In this document: piece after piece, positions 54,698 to 61,855 of the stretch | Position numbering within the stretch: the stretch's first letter is position 1 | How the letters are laid out: every line of letters begins with the position of its first letter | Source: an uncultured Chthonomonas sp. | GTDB lineage: Bacteria; Armatimonadota; Chthonomonadetes; Chthonomonadales; Chthonomonadaceae | Direction of reading: 5' to 3' | NCBI GenBank assembly: GCA_903859705.1 | Contig: CAIONQ010000133.1 | Span: forward strand, 1 to 64,000 | DNA length: 64,000 nt | Notes under the pieces: generated by a model | Told to the model about the DNA's origin: nothing | The model's input: only the letters and a program-made list of their open reading frames with translations | Databases searched by the model: none | Translations under genes and position numbers: made by a program

Positions 54698-54840
54698 GTG
54701 TGCATCCTGTTGGGAGGTTTGCACCAGCCACAGCGCAATAACTTGCACCCGTTGGCCGGTGTTCAGGGTTTGTAGCAGGGTTGAACGTGATGATGTTGTT
54801 GGCCGCTGTTGAGAAGGGCGCAAACATCACCTGGAGAATA

Positions 54841-54867
54841 TGATAGTATGTTAAAAACATACTATCA
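54841..54867. promoter_or_regulatory. Perfect 12-bp-arm palindrome upstream of the molybdo-hydroxylase operon
   Basis: TGATAGTATGTT (54841-54852) and AACATACTATCA (54856-54867) are perfect inverted arms around AAA, 144 bases before the IorA-like start. This size and symmetry are typical of TetR- or GntR-like operators. Next to it (54877-54898) are two TATACTAAA direct repeats. No regulator gene is nearby. Confidence 0.7.
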
Positions 54868-55337
54868 CTTGCTCGAGTATACTAAAACTATACTAAAGTG
54901 TCAACAAGTATTTCGGAGCGCCATTGGGGCAGGGATCAGGTTCAGACATGTAAACCCATCGTGCAGGCTACAATGAGATGTGAGTTGATAGATAATAATA
55001 GATATAGAAATTTAGTGCCATTTATCAGCGATCGTAGGGACACTGCTTGCCGTGCCCTATTAGATAATATCAGCGATCGTACGGGCACTGCTTGCAGGCT
55101 TGGGGTAAGTTTGCCGAAACAGAGCAAGGATCTGGCTCCCAGGCATAATTTCGTTTTACTTAAGGCCCCGGGTGCCAAATTAGTGTGGGCACACAAACTG
55201 CAGTAATTTCCTTCTCCAACCCCCAACCCCCGCGCCCAGGGCGCTACCCCGCGCAAAGCAGGTTAACCCATCCCCTTTGTGGAATTGAGTTCGCGCGTGT
55301 TCCATAGAATTCAAGCCTTTAAGGAGTGCAATTAGAT
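54868..55337. other. Gap of about 470 bases with repeats and no convincing gene
   Basis: It lies between the operator palindrome and the FAH-family gene. It holds the two-copy repeat at 55024-55100. A 102-residue frame at 54898-55206 runs through the repeats, has no ribosome-binding site and shows no family motif, so I do not call it a gene. Confidence 0.5.
55024..55100. repeat. Dispersed repeat copies 2 and 3 in tandem
   Basis: Two units with a 45-base period (55024-55056 without the leading third, and 55058-55100 complete) are near-identical to 50777-50820. Both carry ATCAGCGATCGTA followed by a GGCAC/GGACAC...GCTTGC segment. Confidence 0.75.
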
Positions 55338-56225
55338 ATGAAACTGGTTCGATTTGTTGCCGGCGGCAAGGCAGTGATTGGCGCTGTTTCTGCAGATGGT
55401 GCAAGCGTTGTAGATCTGGCTGCGGCAAGCGGCGATGCAGGCCACTTCCCGGCATCCATGAGCGCGTTTCTGGCGCGTGGCGCCGAAGGACTGGCGGATG
55501 CCACGGCTGTTGTGGCCACCGCATCCGGAGATTCCGTACACGGCCTGGCCAATGTAACACTGCTGGCGCCCGTGGGCGATCCTGGCAAAATTATGTGCAT
55601 CGGGCAGAACTACCGCGATCACTGCGAAGAGCAGAACCAGCCCATTCCAGAAAAGGCCATCCTGTTCTCCAAATACGCAACCGCGCTAAACGATCCCAAT
55701 GCAGAAATTCCGCTGCTGGCCATCTCAACCCACATCGATTACGAGGCAGAGCTTGCCGTAGTAATCGGTGGACCGGGGGGTGGCGGGCGCAATATTTCCG
55801 AGGCAGACGCCCTCAACCACGTAGCTGGCTATCTGTGCGCCAACGATGTAACCGCGCGCGATATTCAGAAGGGCGATGGCCAGTGGGTGCGCGGAAAATC
55901 GCCAGACAAATTCTTCCCAATTGGGCCGTTCCTCGTAACTGCCGATGAGATTGAAGATCCGCACAACCTGGATATTTCGCTAACCCTTAATGGCGAAACC
56001 ATGCAGAAGTCCAACACCCTCAATCTCATCTTCCGCATACCGTATCTTATTGCTTATCTGTCTCAGTCTATGACCCTGCTGCCAGGCGATATCCTCTCCA
56101 CCGGCACCCCCGGCGGCGTAGGCGTATTCCGCAACCCACCCATCTTCCTGAAAGCAGGCGATGAGGTTGCCGTAACCATCGCCGGCCTCGGCACGCTGGT
56201 AAACACCGTAACCCCGGCACCTTAG
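55338..56225 (+). CDS. Fumarylacetoacetate hydrolase family enzyme
   Basis: A 295-residue FAH-family protein: KIMCIGQNYRDHCEEQN (start of the catalytic domain), ILFSKYATAL, DYEAELAVVIGGPG (metal-binding Glu-x-Glu), VAGYLCANDVTARDIQKGDGQWVRGKSPDKFFPIGPFLVT (split; Asp and Lys of the active site) and GDILSTGTPGGVGVFRNPPIFLKAGDEV. Members hydrolyse C-C bonds of acylpyruvates or decarboxylate oxaloacetate. AAGGAG lies 11 bases before ATG 55338. It may act downstream of the molybdo-hydroxylase in aromatic catabolism, but that link rests on proximity only. Confidence 0.9.
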   Translation: MKLVRFVAGGKAVIGAVSADGASVVDLAAASGDAGHFPASMSAFLARGAEGLADATAVVATASGDSVHGLANVTLLAPVGDPGKIMCIGQNYRDHCEEQNQPIPEKAILFSKYATALNDPNAEIPLLAISTHIDYEAELAVVIGGPGGGGRNISEADALNHVAGYLCANDVTARDIQKGDGQWVRGKSPDKFFPIGPFLVTADEIEDPHNLDISLTLNGETMQKSNTLNLIFRIPYLIAYLSQSMTLLPGDILSTGTPGGVGVFRNPPIFLKAGDEVAVTIAGLGTLVNTVTPAP

Positions 56226-56248
56226 GGCAGAAGCAAACGAAACTTGCA

Positions 56249-56281
56249 AAAGGCGCACCTTCCATCCGGAGGCGCGCCTTT
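56249..56281 (+). terminator. Probable terminator after the FAH-family gene, overlapping a repeat
   Basis: AAAGGCGC (56249-56256) pairs with GCGCCTTT (56274-56281) over a 17-base loop and is followed by TCTCTCC. The core (ACCTTCCATCCGGAGGCGCG) also belongs to a short repeat seen three more times to the right. Confidence 0.55.
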
Positions 56282-56675
56282 CTCTCCTCTCCAGGTCCCA
56301 TACCCGTTGCGATAGCAACTAAGTGGTAGGGCGGCGAGCGAAGCCATCGGCGACCTGCCGATAAAGCACAAGCAAAGTGGAAAAATACTACCTGCGCTGT
56401 AACCCCAAGCCTGCGCGGGGTGTATAACAGCGCCAGTAATCACAAAGTTAATTAGGAGAGGAGCCGGAGGTGAGGAGGGAAATATCTATCCTCACGATCG
56501 TGTCAAACATACCTTTATTGAGTATATCCGGCACACTCAGGGTTATGACTCACAATTGGGGCGCACTTTCCACCCGGTAGATGCGCCTTTTTAGGTCTGG
56601 AACATCCATGGATACAAAAGCCATGTACCACTATACTCAAAGAAGCCAGGTGCAGGAAGCAGGAGACGGCCGAAA
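56282..56675. other. Intergenic stretch with short repeats, no gene seen
   Basis: It contains a second copy of the CCACCCGG...GCGC repeat (56561-56590) and the first copy of a 40-base repeat (56611-56650). No open frame with a ribosome-binding site is visible. Confidence 0.5.
56611..56650. repeat. 40-base dispersed repeat, copy 1
   Basis: It matches 58346-58385 at 31 of 40 positions, including the shared end ACTCAAAGAAGCC. It stands 26 bases before the start of the DUF559 pseudogene. Confidence 0.6.
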
Positions 56676-57034
56676 GTGGAACATCTGGAATTAAGACGCC
56701 AGCAACGATCTCAGCCAAATGTTGTTGAAGCAAAGGTTTGGGATATAGGCGTTCCAGGCGTTGTGCTGGGTTCAAATTTAGGCGACAGGTATCCATTGGC
56801 AAGTACATTGCTGACTTCGTTTGCTATGAAACGATGTTAGTAGTTGAAATAGACGGGGAAGTACACAACGGTCAATATGAGCAGGATGCAGCGAGAACTC
56901 TGTATTTAAATGGGTGTGGATTCCAGGTAATCAGGTTTTCAGCCGCCGATGTGTGGAGCAATATTGAAGGAGTTAACGCCGCAATAGAGAGTGCATGCAA
57001 GTCGCTTCAAAGAAATCATGCATCTGTAAGTTAA
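56676..57034 (+). pseudogene. Frameshifted DUF559 (Vsr-like) endonuclease
   Basis: From GTG 56676 (AGGAG 10 bases before) the frame reads LELRRQQRSQPNVVEAKVW, the usual N-terminal helix of DUF559 proteins (R-x-x-P-x-E-x-x-x-W). The next frame then takes over near 56747 with RRSRRCAGFKFRRQVSIGKY, IADFVCYETMLVVEIDGEVHN, EQDAARTLYLNGCGFQVIRF and VWSNIEGVNAAI. That is the expected remainder, with the active-site Asp and Glu-x-Asp-Gly. A single indel between Trp and RRS joins the two. It is either a decayed gene or a sequencing error. Confidence 0.75.
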
Positions 57035-57632
57035 CGGATACTCCCAGAGGCACCACATTTCCCCTCTCCCACCACTATTTATGTATCATATCTCCGTTTG
57101 CGGAGGGTAATAGGAAAACCTGCCAACACGCCCCACCCATCCGGAGGCGCGCATTTCAGCGCTGAAAGCGCGGCATAGGATAGCGAACGCCAGCAAGCGA
57201 AGCGCGGTAGAAATTGTCTTTTATAAGCTTCCTCATTTGCATGGCTGGAAACCCACCCAACCGGTAGGCGCGCATTGCCCCTGACCCCAGCAAGCGAAGC
57301 GTGGTAGAAATTGCCTTTAATAAACAATCCTTGCCATCCCCGGCTCCTGGCCCCGCCCAGTTCTCTCCTGCATAGCGCGGTAGTAATTGTAGCCGAAGGC
57401 GGCACCGGCCTCGGCCTGGCCATTGTAAAAACCATCCTCACCGCCCACAGTGGCTAAATCCAGTTTGAAAGCACCACCGGCACAGGCACCACCGCAACGG
57501 TAACCCTGCCCGCCGCCGCGCCACTAAACAACCCGTCAACACACCAACGCAGGCATAACCTACCCCGCCGCCTGTCAAAACCACTTAAACCGCAATTAGT
57601 ACGCTTCGCTGGCAACAGGAGGGCCAGTAAAT
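57035..57632. other. Decayed region with two repeat copies and a kinase remnant
   Basis: It contains two copies of a composite repeat: CACCCATCCGGAGGCGCGC-type (57134-57155 and 57254-57276), each followed by CAGCAAGCGAAGCG and GGTAGAAATTG (57191-57220 and 57288-57317). A histidine-kinase fragment follows. No intact gene is present. Confidence 0.55.
57392..57537 (+). pseudogene. Remnant of a histidine-kinase ATPase domain
   Basis: In one frame the sequence reads EGGTGLGLAIVKTILTAHSG, a TAA stop (57455-57457), then IQFESTTGTGTTATVTLPAA. This is the G2 box and C-terminal strands of a HATPase_c domain, interrupted by a stop exactly where Gly/Glu is expected. Nothing of the rest of a kinase is recognisable upstream. 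Confidence 0.8.
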
Positions 57633-58154
57633 ATGGCTAATTTTACGCATAACATGGTTGAAATATCGCGGGATAGCGATATGTGGAACAACGCAGTAAA
57701 ACTAAAGGTAGAGAGGGCTGTACTTCAGGCTTACGAATCTTTTGGTTGGTCAGCCGATCAGGTGCATACTCGCATGGATACGCTAAATGCGAAGCGTGCA
57801 ACCCCTTTTCATGATGCCGCACTGAGAAGCCAGGTTGGAGATGGACAGTTGATAGGCTGGCAAGATGCCAACGGCACACTTATTGCCTATGCTGTACTGA
57901 GAATAGCTGGCATTTTGGGGCAACAGCCGCTAATTGCACATGTTTCTGATGTTGTGGTTGCGAGCAGCCAGCCACTTAATGTTGCCGCAATGGTACTAAC
58001 AGATTTGCAGAAAACAGCAGCGGAGCAAGGCGCTATTCGCATGCAGATTGAAGCGCTGCCGCACCGGCTATATGATGTATCAGTGTCACTTGGCGCCGAA
58101 CTCGTTAGCCACACCTGTGAGTTTAAACTCACCAGTGCAGATGTACTGCACTAA
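57633..58154 (+). CDS. Hypothetical protein, possibly GNAT-like fold
   Basis: A 173-residue soluble protein. A helical N-terminal half (MWNNAVKLKVERAVLQAYESF) is followed by a strand-rich part: LIGWQDANGTLIAYAVLRIAG, IAHVSDVVVA, then a helix LNVAAMVLTDLQKTAAEQGA and strands IRMQIEAL, LGAELVSHTCEFKL. The order resembles the GNAT acetyltransferase fold but the acetyl-CoA loop (Q/R-x-x-G-x-G/A) is absent, so activity is doubtful. AGGAGG lies 9 bases before the ATG. It sits isolated among repeats and remnants. Confidence 0.6.
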   Translation: MANFTHNMVEISRDSDMWNNAVKLKVERAVLQAYESFGWSADQVHTRMDTLNAKRATPFHDAALRSQVGDGQLIGWQDANGTLIAYAVLRIAGILGQQPLIAHVSDVVVASSQPLNVAAMVLTDLQKTAAEQGAIRMQIEALPHRLYDVSVSLGAELVSHTCEFKLTSADVLH

Positions 58155-58233
58155 GTTAGGCTATTAGCCGGTGCACATAGCCCCAGGCAGCGCAGATATA
58201 AGCCAGCCCAATGGCAGTGCAGCCCGGCAAAAA

Positions 58234-58283
58234 AACCCAACACCGCCCTCCATCTCAAGCAGGATGGAGGGCGGTGTTGGGTT
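58234..58283 (-). terminator. 21-bp perfect hairpin, terminator for reverse-strand transcription
   Basis: Left arm 58234-58254 and right arm 58263-58283 are perfect complements with an 8-base loop. The A-run at 58229-58235 gives a U-tract only on the reverse strand, so it is a textbook terminator for leftward transcripts. No reverse gene lies directly to its right. In the forward direction it also follows the gene ending at 58154. Confidence 0.85.
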
Positions 58284-58345
58284 ATCGGCATTTGTGCAGC
58301 TGGCCTCTGTTGCCGGGCCCTATAGTTACAGCAGCAAAATCCATT

Positions 58346-58385
58346 GACACAAAAGCTAACTACGGTTAAACTCAAAGAAGCCGGG
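58346..58385. repeat. 40-base dispersed repeat, copy 2
   Basis: It is a copy of 56611-56650 (31 of 40 identical) and ends ACTCAAAGAAGCCGGG. It lies about 110 bases before the TPR gene. The remainder of the 58284-58497 gap shows no gene. Confidence 0.6.
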
Positions 58386-58497
58386 GAGAGGCTGTTTGCT
58401 GTTTGAGTATCCACCGCACAACTTGCACCCAAACGCAGTGCGGTACGGTTATCGCTTATGTAGTTGGCACTGGCAGCAGCCTGGCAATGCGGAAATC

Positions 58498-59052
58498 ATG
58501 AAGCAAGAATCTGCCCGTCCCCTTATGCTTAAAGCCACAGCTGCCATAAGCAAAGGAAAGTATGCAGGGGCAGAGGATCTGCTAAAGCAGGCCGTGCAGA
58601 TTGCGCCGCATTATGCGGAAGCGTTACTGCTGCTTGCGGAAGACTACGAGCATCAGGGAAAAACGCAGGATGCCATGGATGTTTACCACAGCCTTGTATA
58701 TTCGCAAGGCTGGGGCAGCAGCATCAACTCCAGCCCCAACACCAGCTTCCGATACATGCTTCTGCTGGTAAAAGCCAACCGACTTAAAGAGGCTGGCGAT
58801 ATGCTTGCAAGGGCAAACCGCAGCTTTACCATCACTACCGGTCACCCAATAATTGCGGATATCGCCCCTCATTCACAAGATCCCATTGCACTGGAAGCGG
58901 CAGCCCACCTCGGGCTGGGCATATCTACTCAGTCTCATATGTCCAGCAACACTGAGGAGCAGCTGCACCACATCAAAAAAGCGCTCGCCCTCAAACCCGA
59001 TTCGAAAGAGGCGCAGGCTGCATACCAAAAAGCACTGCAGATGCCGGCGTAG
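58498..59052 (+). CDS. Small TPR-repeat protein
   Basis: A 184-residue protein without a signal peptide, made of tetratricopeptide-type helix pairs: LMLKATAAISKGKYAGAEDLLKQAVQ (split), APHYAEALLLLAEDYEHQGKTQDAMDVYHSLV, FRYMLLLVKANRLKEAGDMLARAN and HHIKKALALKPDSKEAQAAYQKAL. TPRs mediate protein binding. The ATG at 58498 is favoured over an earlier start (58396) that would run through the repeat. No strong ribosome-binding site is present. It is convergent with the YHYH-PEBP gene. Confidence 0.7.
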   Translation: MKQESARPLMLKATAAISKGKYAGAEDLLKQAVQIAPHYAEALLLLAEDYEHQGKTQDAMDVYHSLVYSQGWGSSINSSPNTSFRYMLLLVKANRLKEAGDMLARANRSFTITTGHPIIADIAPHSQDPIALEAAAHLGLGISTQSHMSSNTEEQLHHIKKALALKPDSKEAQAAYQKALQMPA

Positions 59053-59061
59053 TAGAGCGCT

Positions 59062-60678
59062 CTATTCCCTATTCCCATTTCCCTCACTCCCTGTACTCCG
59101 CGTGCAGTTCACCTTCAACTCCGCAGTGCCAAGCACTCTGGTTTTAATGGCCGCAAGCAGGCTGCTGCGGGTAACGCTGCTATTATCTACCACGGTAATG
59201 GGGGCAGATAACCCATAAACGGTTATGACATAGGTTTTTAGGCCCGGACCTTTGGAGTGCGGCGGCGCGTAGCCGTTTCTGTTGTTCATAGTGTTGTGCC
59301 CAAAACTGCCAGGGCCTTTGTAATCGGCGGCAAGGCTTGTTATGCTGGATGGCACGTTATAGAGGGCCCAGTACACCTTCACCAAATTCTGCGGATCTAT
59401 ATGGTGCATAATCACCACAAACCCACGGGTGCCCGCGGGCGCACCCGCCCACTGTAAGGGCGGGCTGATGCCAGCGCCATCCCCGGTGTACTGTGTTGGC
59501 AGCACACCATCTTTGCCCACCGCCGGGCTGGTGAGCACAAAGCCCTTTACCGGCTTTGATATCTCCTCGGCAGGGTTGAATGCAGATTCCCGCGGTCCGC
59601 CCCCACCTCCACGCTGAAAACCACCCTCCGGCCCGCCGGGCCGTGGTGGAGGCGCGCCCTGATTATCACCGCCACGGCCCTGCTGGCCCCGCCTTCTTCC
59701 CTGATAATCCCTTGGGGTAACCTCGCCGTTGGAATCTATATAATTAAAGTGATAGCCCCCACCGGCATTGGCCGTATAGTTAACCACATGCTCCTTGCCG
59801 TTTAGCACATAGGTTAATGAGTAAGAACCCGGCTCAGGCTGGCTAAACTTACTGATAGATGCGCCAGGCAGAGGCGGTGTGGCTGGCCGAGGTGAAGATG
59901 CGGATGGCTGCGGATCTGCCTGTCCATCAATCTCCTTCACTTCTCCATGAAAACCGCCATTAAGGTAGGGATAACCACGCGTGGCGTGATAATGGTAGCC
60001 AAGTGCCGCAGTGGTGTGCCCATTAAAGGCATCTAGTTTGCCTGGTGCCGATCCATCTGGCTCCTTAAACCCGTACAGCGCATATCCATCCAGGGCATAG
60101 GCAATGGGGTGCCCATTGCCAACGGTTTCGTTTAGCACGGTGGGCGCAATATGGTAGTGATAATCATCTGCCCGGCCGCAATGCCCGCCCCAGTTGTCCA
60201 GCTCGCCAATTAGGTTAGAATCTTCGCCCCGATTATTCAGTGCATTAAATATAGGTATGCCATCCACGGCAAGCGCCATGGCACCCCGAAAGAAGTGCTG
60301 TTTGCCAGAAAGGGGCTCTTTCGCAGGCACGGGATGCAGCGGTATCTGCCATGCGTTTTGGCCCGTGTAGTTTTGAGGAAGCGGAACCTGCTGCTGCCAG
60401 TTTTTGATGCCCTCCATCATGGAGTGCCGGGGCAGCCCATTGGATTCCACATAAAATGTGCTGGCATCGGCATGGGTTTTTACGGCCGGGGCAAAGGGGG
60501 CAAACGCCTCCGCCATCTCGGCGGCATGCGTGCCGGCGGTCGGTTTTTGCAGCCAGCCCAGCGCTCTGCCGCTCACTACAGCATCTGCCAAAAAGCCAGC
60601 TGCCAAAAACGCCGTTAGCGCCATGCATGGGCGCGCCGCGTGCGTTGCCCGGTGCCAAAAAACTCTGTTGCTGCGCAT
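59062..60678 (-). CDS. YHYH-domain and PEBP-domain fusion, secreted
   Basis: A 538-residue protein. A signal-like helix (about 18-38) is followed by a YHYH domain (about 85-265): DDYHYHIAPTVL, AYALDGYALYGF and LGYHYHATRGYPYLNGGFHG. A short beta domain and a Gly/Arg/Pro-rich stretch (about 325-370) follow. The C-terminal PEBP/Raf-kinase-inhibitor-like domain (about 380-530) has PTQYTGDGAGISPPLQW, GAPAGTRGFVVIMHHIDPQ and VYWALYNVPSSITSLA. YHYH domains are of unknown function. PEBP domains bind anionic ligands. ATG 60678 has AAAGG 8 bases before it and begins 22 bases after the HupE-like gene ends. Confidence 0.8.
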   Translation of the reverse strand: MRSNRVFWHRATHAARPCMALTAFLAAGFLADAVVSGRALGWLQKPTAGTHAAEMAEAFAPFAPAVKTHADASTFYVESNGLPRHSMMEGIKNWQQQVPLPQNYTGQNAWQIPLHPVPAKEPLSGKQHFFRGAMALAVDGIPIFNALNNRGEDSNLIGELDNWGGHCGRADDYHYHIAPTVLNETVGNGHPIAYALDGYALYGFKEPDGSAPGKLDAFNGHTTAALGYHYHATRGYPYLNGGFHGEVKEIDGQADPQPSASSPRPATPPLPGASISKFSQPEPGSYSLTYVLNGKEHVVNYTANAGGGYHFNYIDSNGEVTPRDYQGRRRGQQGRGGDNQGAPPPRPGGPEGGFQRGGGGGPRESAFNPAEEISKPVKGFVLTSPAVGKDGVLPTQYTGDGAGISPPLQWAGAPAGTRGFVVIMHHIDPQNLVKVYWALYNVPSSITSLAADYKGPGSFGHNTMNNRNGYAPPHSKGPGLKTYVITVYGLSAPITVVDNSSVTRSSLLAAIKTRVLGTAELKVNCTRSTGSEGNGNRE

Positions 60679-60700
60679 CTTCTTTGCCTTTAGTCCCTTC

Positions 60701-61855
60701 TTAGCTTCCGCCATGCATTCTGGAAAAACACCAGTAAGCCCCAATCACACCCACCGCGCAGCTGCACACCGCCGCCAGCCGGGCATGTGCTGCGGCATCT
60801 TTTTTGGCAGCCCACAGCAGGGGCGGCAGCACTGCCAACACCACAGCGCACTGCCCAAGCTCCACACCGGCATTAAAGCTGGCAAGCGGCAGGGCAAGCA
60901 TGCCCCGTGGCATGCCTGCTTCCCGTATGCCGCCCGCAAAACCAAAACCATGTATCAGCCCAAAACAAAAGGCGCAACCCAGCCGCCAATCTGGCTTAAA
61001 TCCCTTTGCTGCCTGTGCCGGGTTATCTTGGGTGGCCCCTAATCGGCGCATATTCTCTGCGGCCGCAATGCATATAGAGAGCGCAATAAGGGGCTCTATA
61101 ACGCGAGAGGGCGGCGTAACCGCAGAGAGTGCCGCCACCGAGAGCGTGATGCTATGTGCCACCGTAAAGGCGGTTACTGTTTTGAGAACCGTGCGCAGGC
61201 AGGAGGCAGTTAGCAGCAGTGCAATAACAAACAGAATATGATCGGCACCTGTGAAGATGTGCTGCATACCCATGGCGCAGTATCGGCGTGCAGTGCTCCA
61301 GCCACTTTCAGTATTGATTGTATTGGCAGTCCTGCTATCGGTGAAAAGCGGGTGGGCGTCATCCAGCATCTCGCGGAAAGTGGGGCATCCATCCCGCTTT
61401 ACAATAAGCAGCGTTCTTGCAAGAGGGTCTTCCGGAAAGATGCGGCTCTGCACGCTTACCCTGCCGTTTGTAACGGGCATGCTGGCGTGCCAGGTGAGCA
61501 TATCGGAGCCAGCCTCCGTGTTTTCTAAAGCGTGAGCCGGGGAAAATGGCTCCCCATCCAGCAGTATATGCAGCCGTTTTCTTATGACCAAATCGCAGGC
61601 TACGGGGGTAATGCCCGCGCCACTCAGGCCCTCCATCTGCATTAATCGACTTATTGGCACTGCTGCGGTAACCTCTGCGGTTTGGCGCTTTACCTCAATG
61701 GTAATGCCAGAAAGCCCCAGATCATGCGCGATGCTGCGCGTGGAACACAGCAGCAGAAACGCGCAAAGCAGCAGAGAGCACCGAAGGCAAGCAGGGGCTC
61801 TTCCATACGCCCCGCATGCGCTGCTCTTATTGGGTGTCCCCCATTGGTTAATCAT
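60701..61855 (-). CDS. HupE/UreJ-like membrane protein
   Basis: A 384-residue protein. A signal peptide (about 22-43, ending STRSIAHD with His after cleavage) precedes a periplasmic domain (about 44-190). Six to seven transmembrane helices follow, with HupE/UreJ motifs GMQHIFTGADHILFVIALLL, TAFTVAHSITLSVAAL, PLIALSICIAAAENM, GFGFAGGI and FNAGVELGQCAVVLAV. The conserved His and Asp (HIFTGADH) may bind Ni, Co or Cu. The ATG overlaps the upstream TGA by four bases (ATGA). The family is linked to metal uptake, but the metal is unknown here. Confidence 0.88.
   Translation of the reverse strand: MINQWGTPNKSSACGAYGRAPACLRCSLLLCAFLLLCSTRSIAHDLGLSGITIEVKRQTAEVTAAVPISRLMQMEGLSGAGITPVACDLVIRKRLHILLDGEPFSPAHALENTEAGSDMLTWHASMPVTNGRVSVQSRIFPEDPLARTLLIVKRDGCPTFREMLDDAHPLFTDSRTANTINTESGWSTARRYCAMGMQHIFTGADHILFVIALLLTASCLRTVLKTVTAFTVAHSITLSVAALSAVTPPSRVIEPLIALSICIAAAENMRRLGATQDNPAQAAKGFKPDWRLGCAFCFGLIHGFGFAGGIREAGMPRGMLALPLASFNAGVELGQCAVVLAVLPPLLWAAKKDAAAHARLAAVCSCAVGVIGAYWCFSRMHGGS

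Noticed and set aside
54898-55206. 102-codon forward frame through the dispersed repeats
   Set aside because: No ribosome-binding site, no family motif, and its sequence is largely the repeat units.
56735-56755. Programmed frameshifting in the DUF559 gene
   Set aside because: No clear slippery heptamer or following stem is visible, and the surrounding region is decayed, so mutation or sequencing error is simpler.
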